DNA from: Burkholderia sp. BCC1644
GTDB taxonomy: Bacteria > Pseudomonadota > Gammaproteobacteria > Burkholderiales > Burkholderiaceae
Direction: 5' to 3'
NCBI RefSeq assembly: GCF_902833225.1
Contig: NZ_CADFEI010000008.1
Location: 310,001-374,000, forward strand
DNA length: 64,000 bases
Shown here piece after piece: positions 26,654 to 35,125 of the stretch (position 1 is the stretch's first letter; the number at the start of each line of letters is the position of its first letter). The notes beneath the pieces are model-generated. The model worked only from the letters and a program-made list of their open reading frames with translations, searched no databases and had not been told where the DNA came from. A program made the position numbers and the translations under genes.

Positions 26654-27717
26654 GCGCCGCGATGACACCGATCCACACCAAACCGAAATTGCAATCGCCT
26701 TTGCGCCGCCGCCGGCGCGCGCTGCGGGCCGCGCTGGCGGCCTGGCTGTGCGGCGTGTCGGCGCTCGCGCTCGCCGCCACCGACGCGACCGTCTTTCCGC
26801 CCTGGCAGGACGGCCGCAACAACGATGCGATCCATCGCGGCCTCGAATTCACGGTGCCGCAGGTCGACGTGCTCGCCGATTTCCACGGCGACCTCACCGC
26901 ACCGAAGCTCGTGCTGTACGTCGGCGGCAACTACTTCTTCGCGATGGCGCCGCTCGTCGCGAAGTTCGAGGAAGACCATCCCGAGTACCGCGGCCGCATC
27001 TACTGGGAAACGATCCCGCCCGGGCTGCTCGTGAAGCAGATCCAGGCGGGCGGCACGATCACCGTCGGCAACATGACGTGGACGGTCAAGCCCGACGCGT
27101 ATTTCGCGGGGCTCGGCAAGATCAACGGCCTGATCGCGGACGGCACGCTCGCGGGCCCGGCCGTGCCGTACGTGACGAACCAGCTGACGATCATGGTGCG
27201 CGCCGGCAACCCGAAGCGCATCGCGTCGCTGAACGATCTCGCGCGGGCCGACGTGAAGCTCGCGATGCCGAACCCGGCATTCGAAGGCGTCGCGCGACAG
27301 ATCCGCGCGTCGCTCGTGAAGGCCGGCGGCGACCCGCTCGCACGCGCCGTCTACGACGACAAGGTGCATGCCGGCACGACCGAACTCACGCACATCCATC
27401 ATCGGGAAACCGCGCTGTTCCTGATGCAGGGGCGCGCGGACGCGGGCGTGCTGTGGCAATCCGAAGCGGCGTTCCAGGAACAGGTCGGGCATCCGCTGAT
27501 GCACATCGACATTCCGGCCGCGCAGAATACGACGGCGATCTATGCCGGCGCGATGGTGAAGGACGCGCCGCATCCGGAAGCCGCGCGCGCGTGGCTGGCG
27601 TTCATCCGGTCGCCGGAAGCGTTCCGGATCTTCGAGCGCTACGGGTTCGGCCGATACGATGCGACGCGGCCGACGCAGCACCTCGCGCCGCAGCAGGACG
27701 GGCCCGCCGCCGGCTGA
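26650..27717 (+). CDS. Periplasmic solute-binding protein (molybdate-type fold), likely oxyanion ligand
   Basis: A 355-residue exported protein. A basic N-terminus (RRRRRALRAALAAW) leads a signal peptide ending near ALALAATDA. The mature part has the start KLVLYVGGNYFFAMAPLVAK and the pattern GTITVGNMTWTVKPDAYFAG. It also has hinge-like segments of class II binding proteins (LTIMVRAGNPKRIASLNDLA; MQGRADAGVLWQSEA), as in ModA-type proteins. No ABC permease or ATPase genes follow; cytochromes do instead. It may therefore act as a ligand carrier or sensor for the TsdBA system rather than for transport. The ATG overlaps the DsrE-like stop (ATGA). Confidence 0.75.
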   Translation: MSAAMTPIHTKPKLQSPLRRRRRALRAALAAWLCGVSALALAATDATVFPPWQDGRNNDAIHRGLEFTVPQVDVLADFHGDLTAPKLVLYVGGNYFFAMAPLVAKFEEDHPEYRGRIYWETIPPGLLVKQIQAGGTITVGNMTWTVKPDAYFAGLGKINGLIADGTLAGPAVPYVTNQLTIMVRAGNPKRIASLNDLARADVKLAMPNPAFEGVARQIRASLVKAGGDPLARAVYDDKVHAGTTELTHIHHRETALFLMQGRADAGVLWQSEAAFQEQVGHPLMHIDIPAAQNTTAIYAGAMVKDAPHPEAARAWLAFIRSPEAFRIFERYGFGRYDATRPTQHLAPQQDGPAAG

Positions 27718-27773
27718 CGGCCGGTCGCGCCACCGCACGGGGCGTACACCACATACAACAAGGAGGGGGACAC

Positions 27774-28472
27774 GTGAACGATACGGTCGAGACACCGCGA
27801 GAACCATCGCGACGCCGGTTCGCGCCGCTGCTGCTCGCCGCGGCCGCGCTGTTCGCCGGCCACGCGCACGCGGAGGACGCAACGTCCGGCAAGACGATCG
27901 CGACTCAGGGCACGGCGACGGGCGTCGCCGCCTGCATCGGCTGCCACGGCAGTCAGGGCGAAGGCAACGCGGCGGCCGGCTTCCCGCGCCTCGCGGGCAC
28001 GAATGCAGCGTACCTGTCCGCGCAGCTTGCCGCGTTCGCGGACGGCAGCCGCCAGAACCCGGTCATGCAGCCGCTCTCGAAACTGCTGTCGCCGCACGAG
28101 CGCGACGCCGTCTCCGCGTACTTCGCGAGCCTGCCCGCGCCGGCCGGCGTCTTCACGCCCGACGATGCGTCGATCGATCCGACGAACACCGGCGCGTGGC
28201 TCGCCACGCGCGGGCGCTGGTCGCAGGGCCTGCCCGCGTGCGCCCAATGTCACGGCCCCGGCGGCCTCGGCGTCGGCACCGCGTTTCCGCCGCTCGCGGG
28301 CCAGCCGGCCGCGTATGTCGCCGGCCAGTTGAACGGCTGGAAACACGGCACGCGTCCGCCCGGGCCAATGGGATTGATGCCGATGATCGCCGGCAAGCTG
28401 TCCGACGCCGACATCGACGCGGTGGCCGCCTACTATGCGCGCGGCGGCACCGCACAAGGAGACAAGCGATGA
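27774..28472 (+). CDS. tsdB: Diheme cytochrome c (c4-like), TsdB electron acceptor of thiosulfate dehydrogenase
   Basis: A 232-residue periplasmic cytochrome from GTG 27774, with AAGGAGGGGG in front. A signal peptide (RRRFAPLLLAAAALFAGHAHA) is followed by two heme sites: CIGCH at residues 54-58 and CAQCH in the second half. Each has a downstream methionine candidate (NPVMQPL; GLMPM). Two similar halves are typical of cytochrome c4/TsdB. It overlaps the tsdA start by 4 bp. TsdB takes electrons from TsdA and hands them to the respiratory chain. Assignment as TsdB rests on the adjacent TsdA. Confidence 0.85.
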   Translation: MNDTVETPREPSRRRFAPLLLAAAALFAGHAHAEDATSGKTIATQGTATGVAACIGCHGSQGEGNAAAGFPRLAGTNAAYLSAQLAAFADGSRQNPVMQPLSKLLSPHERDAVSAYFASLPAPAGVFTPDDASIDPTNTGAWLATRGRWSQGLPACAQCHGPGGLGVGTAFPPLAGQPAAYVAGQLNGWKHGTRPPGPMGLMPMIAGKLSDADIDAVAAYYARGGTAQGDKR

Positions 28473-29410
28473 TCGACCGCACGACGCTGATCCGCCACGC
28501 CCGCGCGACGCTGCTCGGCATGGCCTGGTTGCCCGCGCTCGCGTTCGCGGCGACCCCGCAGGACGCACCGGCCGCCGCATCCTCACCCGCGACCGCCCCC
28601 GCCGCCGCCGCGCCGGCACCCAGGCCGTTCACGCCGCCGCCCGAATCGGCGATCCCTGCCGACGACTTCGGCAAGACCGTGAAACTCGGCGAGCAGATCT
28701 TCCTGCACACGCCCGAGTTCGCGGGCAAGTACGTCGGCAACAAGCTGACCTGTGCGAGCTGTCACCTCGACGCGGGCCGCCGGCCCGATTCGAGCCCGAT
28801 GTGGGCCGCGTACCTGCTGTATCCGGCGTACCGCAGCAAGAACGGCCACGTGAACACGTTCGCCGAACGCCTGCAGGGATGCTTCCGCTACAGCATGAAC
28901 GGCAAGGCGCCGCCGGCCGGCGACCCGGTCCTCGTCGCGCTCGAGACGTATTCGTACTGGCTTGCAAAGGGCGCGCCGGTCGGCACGAAGCTGCCGGGCC
29001 AGGGATTCCCGAAACTGCCGCCGCCCGCGCAGACAGCCGACTACGCACGCGGTGCAGCCGTCTACACGCAGCACTGCGCGCTGTGTCACGGCGCGGACGG
29101 TCAGGGTCAGTCGAGCGGCGGCAAGCCGGCGTTCCCGGCACTGTGGGGCGCACGCTCGTTCAACTGGGGCGCGGGGATGGGCGACATCCGCAATGCAGCC
29201 GGCTTCATCAAGGCCAACATGCCGCTCGGGCTCGGCGGAACGTTGACCGATCAGGAAGCGTGGGACGTCGCGACTTTCATGGACAGCCACGAACGCCCGC
29301 AGGACCCGCGCTTCACGGGCTCCGTGCAGGACACACGCGCGAAGTTCCACGATTCGCCCGACTCGATGTACGGGCGCAACGTGAACGGCCGCGTGCTCGG
29401 CGCGCCCTGA
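28469..29410 (+). CDS. tsdA: Thiosulfate dehydrogenase TsdA (diheme, tetrathionate-forming)
   Basis: A 313-residue periplasmic diheme cytochrome. The signal peptide ends near LAFAATP and a proline/alanine linker spans 31-60. Heme 1 is bound at CASCH (95-99) and heme 2 at CALCH (203-207). Cys138 in RLQGCFRYSMNGK is the unusual cysteine ligand of heme 1 that marks TsdA. Met251 in FIKANMPLG matches the heme 2 ligand region. It joins two thiosulfate molecules to tetrathionate or does the reverse. AAGGAGA precedes the ATG. A strong inverted repeat lies just after its stop. Confidence 0.9.
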   Translation: MIDRTTLIRHARATLLGMAWLPALAFAATPQDAPAAASSPATAPAAAAPAPRPFTPPPESAIPADDFGKTVKLGEQIFLHTPEFAGKYVGNKLTCASCHLDAGRRPDSSPMWAAYLLYPAYRSKNGHVNTFAERLQGCFRYSMNGKAPPAGDPVLVALETYSYWLAKGAPVGTKLPGQGFPKLPPPAQTADYARGAAVYTQHCALCHGADGQGQSSGGKPAFPALWGARSFNWGAGMGDIRNAAGFIKANMPLGLGGTLTDQEAWDVATFMDSHERPQDPRFTGSVQDTRAKFHDSPDSMYGRNVNGRVLGAP

Positions 29411-29414
29411 CGAC

Positions 29415-29447
29415 CGGCCGCGCCGGTCGAGCCGGCCGGCGCGGCCG
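29415..29447. terminator. Bidirectional terminator-like hairpin between tsdA and the beta-propeller gene
   Basis: cggccgcgccgg (29415-29426) and ccggcgcggccg (29436-29447) form a perfect 12-bp stem with a 9-base loop, placed between two convergent stops. Confidence 0.65.
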
Positions 29448-29453
29448 ACGCGG

Positions 29454-31379
29454 TCACGGATGCCAGCGATACACGACGATGCTCGACCCGTTGTAGTTGT
29501 CCTTCGTGATCACGTACTCGCCGGTCGAGCGCAGGTACGCGCGCACGCCGTACATCGAGTCGACGTCGTTGCCGACATCCATCGTCGACGTGTTCGAATT
29601 CGTCAGCGTCGTGACGAGCGCACCGGTGTTCAGGTCGAACACATCGATGTTCGGCACCGTGTGCACGTAGCCGACGAACAGGTAGTGGCCGGCCGCCGCG
29701 ATCGACTTCGGGTTCGCGCTCGTCAGGTTGATCACCGGGTTCGGCGCATTCGTGTTGCCGTTCTTCCAGCCGTGATAGACCTCGATGTGCCCGTTCATCG
29801 CGGTCCAGTCCCAATTGCCCGCAAGGCCCTGCGCGAGAATCATCGTGTCGCTGTCGGCCTGGTAGATGATGCGCGTGACCGGCGCGACGCTGGTCGGCAC
29901 GGGCGTCGTCGTCGCCTTGCCCCACGACGGCTTGCCGGTCGCGTCGAAGCCCGTCATCGGGTAGCGCGCAATCACGTTCGATCCGTTCAACCCGGCCCAC
30001 ACGTCGCCGTTGCCGTCGATGTCGAAACCGGCCGTCACCTGCAGCGTCGTGTTGAACGGCTTGCCCGGCAGCGAACCGGCCGGAATCGCGATGTAGCCGC
30101 TCGCGGTGTTGAAGTAATAGAAGTTGAAGTTGCCGGGGTTCTGGCCCGACGCGACGAGGATCCGGTTGCCGCCGACGTTCACGACCTGGCCGAAATGCTG
30201 GCCGCGCTGGTAGTCGTTCATGTCGAGGCGCGGGTCCTTCGGATAGGTGAACGGGTCGACCGTGTTCGCGACGAAGGTGCCGCCCGCCGAGCCCGTATAC
30301 ACGTTGTTGCCGCTGTAGAACAACGTGCCGTCCGTCACCGGATCGGGCGCGGCGATCCCCTCGAAGTTCAGCGCCTGCAGCTTCCACTGCAGCGCGCCCG
30401 TCGGGCTGTACGAATGGAGGTCGGTGCTGCCGTTGCGGCCGAGGTCCCAGCCGCCGCCCCATGCATTGTTCAGCACGTACAGGTTGCCGGCCGAATCCTT
30501 GCCGAGCGCGGCGACGCGCGTGAAGCGCTTGTCGCCGACCTGCCCCTTGATGCCCGTCGTCGTGTCGAGATAGCCGCCCTGCACGCCGAACGTGCCGACC
30601 TGTACGGGCAAACCGAGCAGCCCGGTGTAGACCTTGATGTTCATGTCGGGCCCTTCGTCGCCCACCATCAACCGGCCCAGCGACGCATCGAAGAACAGCG
30701 ACGCCGGCCGCGCGCCGGCCGCCATCTGGATCGTGCTCATCGCGGTGCCGGTCGCGCTGAACTGCGCGACGACGCCCGCACTCTTGCGCGCGACCCACAG
30801 GTTGCCGGCCGCGTCGAGCGCCAGCGCGCCCGGTCCCGATACGCCGATGTCGCGCTGCCATACGCCGTCGGTCGTATAGACGCGCACGCGATTGCCGTAG
30901 AAGTCGCTCACGTACAGCAGGTTGCCGCCCGTCGCGAGGCCCGTGATCACGTCCGCGTACTGGATGCCCGTCCACGTGCTGACCGGGATGCGCAGGTCGC
31001 GCTGGTTCGAGCTTCGGTTGTAGCGGCCCACCGAACCGCTGCCGAACGTGCGGTTGTAGCCGAGCGCGACGAACAGCGACGTCGAATTGCCGGTGATCGC
31101 CCCGCCCTGGAATTCGTCGTGGATACCGATCGTGCCGAGCGACTGGCCGTTCTGGTAGAGCGCGACGCCGCCCGCGTTCTCGTCCCAGCGCGACGCCGTG
31201 TAGATCACGCCTTCGGGCGCGACCCACATCGAGCGCGCGCCGTTGCCGACGTGCGAGACCAGCGTGCCGTACGTGTTCGCGAGCCAGTCCGTCGAGTACT
31301 GCACCTGCGCGTGACTCGCCGGCGCCAGCATCGCCATGCACATTCCAAGCAACGCCGCGCGAATTTGTTTCATTGACAT
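29454..31379 (-). CDS. Secreted NHL/SMP-30-type beta-propeller protein, function unknown
   Basis: A 641-residue exported protein. The signal peptide MSMKQIRAALLGMCMAMLAP ends near ASHAQVQ. The start is set by GGGAG seven bases upstream of ATG 31379; a further ATG lies at 31373. Repeated blade-like units are seen, such as PGALALDAAGNLWVARKSAG, RVAALGKDSAGNLYVLNNAW and TAGFDIDGNGDVWAGLNGSN, the pattern of NHL or SMP-30 propellers. Few cysteines and many Asn/Gly turns fit an extracellular protein. No catalytic residues could be assigned, and a sugar- or lactone-acting or binding role is open. It stands alone, convergent to tsdA, with a lower-GC stretch upstream. Confidence 0.7.
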   Translation of the reverse strand: MSMKQIRAALLGMCMAMLAPASHAQVQYSTDWLANTYGTLVSHVGNGARSMWVAPEGVIYTASRWDENAGGVALYQNGQSLGTIGIHDEFQGGAITGNSTSLFVALGYNRTFGSGSVGRYNRSSNQRDLRIPVSTWTGIQYADVITGLATGGNLLYVSDFYGNRVRVYTTDGVWQRDIGVSGPGALALDAAGNLWVARKSAGVVAQFSATGTAMSTIQMAAGARPASLFFDASLGRLMVGDEGPDMNIKVYTGLLGLPVQVGTFGVQGGYLDTTTGIKGQVGDKRFTRVAALGKDSAGNLYVLNNAWGGGWDLGRNGSTDLHSYSPTGALQWKLQALNFEGIAAPDPVTDGTLFYSGNNVYTGSAGGTFVANTVDPFTYPKDPRLDMNDYQRGQHFGQVVNVGGNRILVASGQNPGNFNFYYFNTASGYIAIPAGSLPGKPFNTTLQVTAGFDIDGNGDVWAGLNGSNVIARYPMTGFDATGKPSWGKATTTPVPTSVAPVTRIIYQADSDTMILAQGLAGNWDWTAMNGHIEVYHGWKNGNTNAPNPVINLTSANPKSIAAAGHYLFVGYVHTVPNIDVFDLNTGALVTTLTNSNTSTMDVGNDVDSMYGVRAYLRSTGEYVITKDNYNGSSIVVYRWHP

Positions 31380-31822
31380 GAATAATGCTCCCAGACGATC
31401 AATGGTCGACACTGTAAATCGCGGCGCATGAAATATTGGTGATTCCGGCAAAAGCGCATTCGCCGTTATCCCGAATTATTCACTCCGCGCCTTTTGCCGT
31501 CCGGCGCTTTTTCGTCAACGAAGGTAAAACCCGCGAAACCACGCCGCAACGGCTTGCCGGCCGCACGATTTCGGTGCTTTCCCCGGCATTTTCTTCCGGG
31601 TCGATCAATGCGAATACGTCATTTTTTCTGACATGCCCGCATTGCTTTTTCATTCCCCGGAATTCGTTTCAATGATTACAAATCGAAATTGAAATGAAAG
31701 AGAAAAAATAATATTCGGCCCGATCGATTTTTCGCGATCTGGCGCACCGGGGGAGCGGGAGGGGAAAGAGGAATGCGGCGGGCAAACCGCGCACCGGCGA
31801 TGCCGGCACGCGCAGCGATCGT
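31380..31822. other. A+T-richer intergenic region
   Basis: About 440 bp without a convincing gene, clearly richer in A+T than its surroundings, most strongly at 31640-31730. It must hold the promoter of the beta-propeller gene. An inverted repeat is at 31667-31694. Short frames here have poor codon patterns. Confidence 0.6.
31667..31694. repeat. Inverted repeat TTTCAAT ... ATTGAAA in A+T-rich DNA
   Basis: Perfect 7-bp arms (31667-31673 and 31688-31694) around 14 bases (gattacaaatcgaa). It could be a regulator site or a remnant; nothing else supports a role. Confidence 0.35.
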
Positions 31823-32254
31823 TCAGGCCGCCGGGTCGAGCGTCGGGCCGTCCCAGCCGTCGAGGTATTTCGGCAGCGCATCGACGACGTCGATCACGCG
31901 TTGCCGGTAGAACAGGTGCATCGTCGGCCGCAGGTCGCCGGGCAATTGCCCGCCGTGCGCACGCGCGGCCAGGCTGTTCGGCACGACGCGCATGTCGAGC
32001 CGGTTCGTCCCGAACACGATCTCGCCGCACGACGCACACCACGTGCGCGACATCGACTTCTGCGGATGCGGAAACGTCGCGTGGCTGCCGTCGATGCTTA
32101 CCTGCTCCGGCGACCATGCGGTTGCGGACAGCATCGGCGTGCCGTAGAAGTCGCGGCACGTCGTGCAGTGGCAGTTCGCGCGCGCCGCCGGTTCGCCACG
32201 CAGCGTGACGGTCACGGCACCGCACCGGCAGCGCGCGGAAAGCGTTCGGGTCAT
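31823..32254 (-). CDS. GFA/CENP-V-fold zinc protein
   Basis: A 143-residue protein with the cysteine pattern of the glutathione-dependent formaldehyde-activating (GFA) fold: ARCRCGAVTV, NCHCTTCRDFYG and TWCASCGE. These are the paired zinc knuckles. ATG 32254 has AGGAGA ahead, so a longer upstream frame is not used. Members of this family are mostly uncharacterised and named by fold; a thiol-conjugate lyase role is only possible. Confidence 0.82.
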   Translation of the reverse strand: MTRTLSARCRCGAVTVTLRGEPAARANCHCTTCRDFYGTPMLSATAWSPEQVSIDGSHATFPHPQKSMSRTWCASCGEIVFGTNRLDMRVVPNSLAARAHGGQLPGDLRPTMHLFYRQRVIDVVDALPKYLDGWDGPTLDPAA

Positions 32255-32347
32255 GTCGTCTCCTCTGAAAGGGAGGCGACAGTATAGGAGCATGCATCGA
32301 GGCCCGCATCGACCGCGGGCCCCGTTGCGCGTGCAACGACCGCTGCG

Positions 32348-33541
32348 TCAGAACTTCTGGCGCAGCCCGAGGCTGACGATCGCCTGCGACCGCGAGTCGG
32401 ACGAGTGGCCGTTCGCCTTGTCGGACACCGACGCGGTCGCGGCCACCGGACGGCCGAGCGCGTCGAGCGTCATGCCCGATGCATGCTGGTACGCGCCGAG
32501 CAGGTACACACTGGTGCGCTTCGACAGGTCGTACACGGCACCGAGCGTGACGTTGTGATACTGCGCGCGATCGTCGACACCATCGACATCGCTGCCGCGC
32601 GTGTAGCTGTAGCCCGCGAACAGTTGCGTCTGCGGCTGCACGTTCCAGCGCGTGAACACGCCTGCGACGTTGAACGTCGCGTGACCGGTGAACAACGACT
32701 GGCCGCCGCTGCGGTACTGCACGTTGCTGTAGTTCACGCCGACGACGGCCGGGCCGAAGTCGTACGTCGCGCCCGTCGCGATCACCTGCTGCGATTGCGC
32801 GCTCGCATAACCTTCGTTGATCGACGAGTTGAAGAGGCCGTCATCGGTGCTCTGCCACTTGCCGGCCGTCGGGTCGGTCGCGCCGGTCTTGCTGTTGTCC
32901 GAGCGCTCGTAGCCGACGCCGACGCGCAGCGGGCCCGCCGCGTACGCCGCGCCGACGCTCCACGTATTGCGCTGCTTCATGCTGCCCGGCTGGCTGCCGA
33001 AGCCGTACAGCGCGCCGAACGTGAAGCCCGAGTAGTTCGCGCTCGTGTACTTGATCGAGCTGTCGACACGGGCGGTCTGGTCGAGATCGTCGATGTCGCC
33101 CGGGTGTGCGCCGAAGCCGCCGATGAACGACGACGGGCCGACCGGGCTCACGAAGTCGTCGAGCGACGTGTACTGGCGGCCGAGCGTGACCGTGCCGTAG
33201 CGGTCGCTGCCGACGCCGACGAACGCCTGGCGGCCGAACTGGCGGCCGCCCTGGCCCGACGTGCCGTTCGTGATGTCGAAGCCGTTCTCGAGGACGAACA
33301 GCGCGCGCATCCCGCCGCCGAGATCCTCGGAACCCTTGATGCCCCAGCGGCTGCCCGACAGGTTGCCGGTCGTGAGCCCGACGCTCGAATGCCCGGTGTA
33401 TGCGCCCGGCGAGCCGACCCGCTCGTTGCTGCGGTAGGTCACGCCCGCGTCGACGATGCCGTACAGCGTGACGGAGCTTTGCGCGGCGGCGATACCCGCG
33501 AGCGAGAGCAGCAGCGGGGCTGCGATCAGTTGCTTGTTCAT
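32348..33541 (-). CDS. Outer-membrane porin (OmpC-like)
   Basis: A 397-residue porin. Signal peptide MNKQLIAAPLLLSLAGIAAA, mature start QSSVTLYGIVDAGVTY, conserved SRWGIKGSEDLGGGMRALFV and end VSLGLRQKF with terminal phenylalanine. It is monocistronic. A perfect palindrome GGAACCGGTTCC lies about 150 bp upstream of the start and could be an operator. The pore selectivity cannot be told. Confidence 0.93.
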   Translation of the reverse strand: MNKQLIAAPLLLSLAGIAAAQSSVTLYGIVDAGVTYRSNERVGSPGAYTGHSSVGLTTGNLSGSRWGIKGSEDLGGGMRALFVLENGFDITNGTSGQGGRQFGRQAFVGVGSDRYGTVTLGRQYTSLDDFVSPVGPSSFIGGFGAHPGDIDDLDQTARVDSSIKYTSANYSGFTFGALYGFGSQPGSMKQRNTWSVGAAYAAGPLRVGVGYERSDNSKTGATDPTAGKWQSTDDGLFNSSINEGYASAQSQQVIATGATYDFGPAVVGVNYSNVQYRSGGQSLFTGHATFNVAGVFTRWNVQPQTQLFAGYSYTRGSDVDGVDDRAQYHNVTLGAVYDLSKRTSVYLLGAYQHASGMTLDALGRPVAATASVSDKANGHSSDSRSQAIVSLGLRQKF

Positions 33542-33846
33542 GGTTTCATGTCTCCGGGCGGTGAACCCGTTGTTCTGGCGTGCTGTTGCGAGTAGCGCGC
33601 GCGGGCGCCGAGAACCGCCGGCGGTCCGAGGCCGGCAGCGTCCGCGCGCGACGACGCGGCGGGCATGCCCGCTGCGGCCGCCATGGTAGATGGAACCGGT
33701 TCCGTTCCAAAGCGGAATAATGACAACAGCTTTTTGCCAAAATCGAGATAGTCGGGGCACGACCATCGTCGACGGCTGCCGCGCCTGTACAGCACGGGCG
33801 GGCGCACCCGATAATCGAGCGCGCCCCTTCCCTCGGGAGTTCCGTC
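33542..33846. other. Intergenic region between divergent porin and LysE-family genes
   Basis: 305 bp holding the promoters of both genes. It contains the palindrome at 33692-33703 and an A+T-richer patch at 33715-33752, where promoter elements are likely, but no clear -35/-10 pair could be chosen. Confidence 0.55.
33692..33703. promoter_or_regulatory. Perfect 12-bp palindrome GGAACCGGTTCC upstream of a porin gene
   Basis: Perfect two-fold symmetry with a central CCGG. A half-copy (cgttccaaagcgg) follows directly. This is the type of site bound by LacI/GntR-like dimers. No adjacent regulator gene is present. Confidence 0.5.
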
Positions 33847-34479
33847 ATGCATGAAACGACCTTGCTGATCTTCGCCGCCGTCGCGTTCGTCGGCATCGCG
33901 ACACCCGGCCCGACCGTGCTGCTCGCGCTGACCAACGGCTCGCGCTACGGCGTGCGCCGCGCGGCCTACGGTTTCGCGGGCGCGATGCTGTCCGACTTCG
34001 TGCTGATCGTCGCGGTCGCGCTCGGCCTCGGCGCGCTGCTGATGGCGTCGGCGTTCTGGTTCTCGGTGGTGAAGTGGCTCGGCGCCGCCTACCTCGCGTA
34101 CGTCGGCATCCGGCTGCTGATGTCGAAGGGTTCGCTCGATGTCGCCGCCGCGCAAAACGGCATGGCAGCCGAGCGCAATGCGTCGATCTTCGCGAAGAGC
34201 TTCCTGACCGCGGTCACGAACCCGAAGGGCTATCTGTTCTTCTCCGCGTTCCTGCCGCAGTTCCTGGATCCGTCCGCGCCGCTCGCGCCGCAGTACGTCG
34301 CGCTCGCGGTCACGTTTGCGCTGCTCGATGGCGCGGTGATGTTCGGCTACGCGCTGCTCGGCGCACGCGCGATGCGGCTGCTGAAACGCTCGGGCGCGCT
34401 GTGGCTCGAACGCACGTGTGGCGCGATGCTGCTCGCGCTCGCCGGTTCGCTGGCGCTGTACCGGCGCCATGCGGCGTAG
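33847..34479 (+). CDS. LysE/RhtB-family amino-acid exporter
   Basis: A 210-residue inner-membrane protein with about six hydrophobic segments. It has the family signature near the N-terminus (GIATPGPTVLLALTNGSRYG) and FLTAVTNPKGYLFFSAFLPQ in the middle. These proteins expel amino acids or homoserine lactone-like metabolites. The next gene starts 12 bp later and is probably in the same transcript. Confidence 0.9.
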   Translation: MHETTLLIFAAVAFVGIATPGPTVLLALTNGSRYGVRRAAYGFAGAMLSDFVLIVAVALGLGALLMASAFWFSVVKWLGAAYLAYVGIRLLMSKGSLDVAAAQNGMAAERNASIFAKSFLTAVTNPKGYLFFSAFLPQFLDPSAPLAPQYVALAVTFALLDGAVMFGYALLGARAMRLLKRSGALWLERTCGAMLLALAGSLALYRRHAA

Positions 34480-34491
34480 GAGCCCGTTCCG

Positions 34492-35028
34492 ATGAAAATC
34501 GCCGCACCGCCCCGCTCCGGCTTTCCCGGCCTGTCGCTCAGGCAACTCGACCGCGCGGACCTCGACGCGTGGTACGCGTACCTGTCGAACCCCGACGTCT
34601 TCCACCACACGAGCTGGAACCTGCGCACACCCGACGATCTGCTGCCGCTGTTCGACAATATCGAATCGGCCGATCCGGATTCGATCCGGCGTCTCGCGAT
34701 CGTCGATACCGCAACGGGCATGCTCGCGGGGACGATCGGGCTGCACACGGTGTCCACCGTGAACCGCTCGGCGGAAATTGCGTACGACCTCGCGCCGTCG
34801 CACTGGGGGCGCGGCATCGCGAGCGCCGTGTGCGAAGCCGTCACCGCGTGGGCGTTCACGAACGGCGGCTTCATGCGCATGCAGGCCGTCGTGCTGACCA
34901 GCAACGCGGGTTCCGCGCGCGTGCTGCAGAAGTGCGGCTACCGCTACGAAGGGCTGTTGCGCGCCTACAAGATGGTGCGCGGCACGCCGGGCGATTTCGC
35001 GATGTACGCGCGCCTCGCGACCGACTGA
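34492..35028 (+). CDS. GNAT-family N-acetyltransferase (RimJ/RimL-like)
   Basis: A 178-residue acetyltransferase. The acetyl-CoA loop is in IAYDLAPSHWGRGIASAVCE, and the later strand has VLTSNAGSARVLQKCGYRYE with the usual N-x2-S-x-R-V pattern, followed by EGLLRAYKM. These mark the RimJ/L group, which acetylates protein N-termini or small amines. It follows the LysE exporter closely, so a joint role with an exported amine is possible. Confidence 0.88.
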   Translation: MKIAAPPRSGFPGLSLRQLDRADLDAWYAYLSNPDVFHHTSWNLRTPDDLLPLFDNIESADPDSIRRLAIVDTATGMLAGTIGLHTVSTVNRSAEIAYDLAPSHWGRGIASAVCEAVTAWAFTNGGFMRMQAVVLTSNAGSARVLQKCGYRYEGLLRAYKMVRGTPGDFAMYARLATD

Positions 35029-35125
35029 CGCGCAGCATGCGGCATCGCGCGCCGATGCCGTGAAGCGATTGGACGACCCGTGCCGAATTGGCGACAATCG
35101 CCGTTCCCCTCATCGACGCTCCGCC

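Noticed and set aside
31436-31675. A 79-codon plus-strand frame in the A+T-rich region
   Set aside because: No ribosome site, no recognisable pattern and codon use unlike neighbours.
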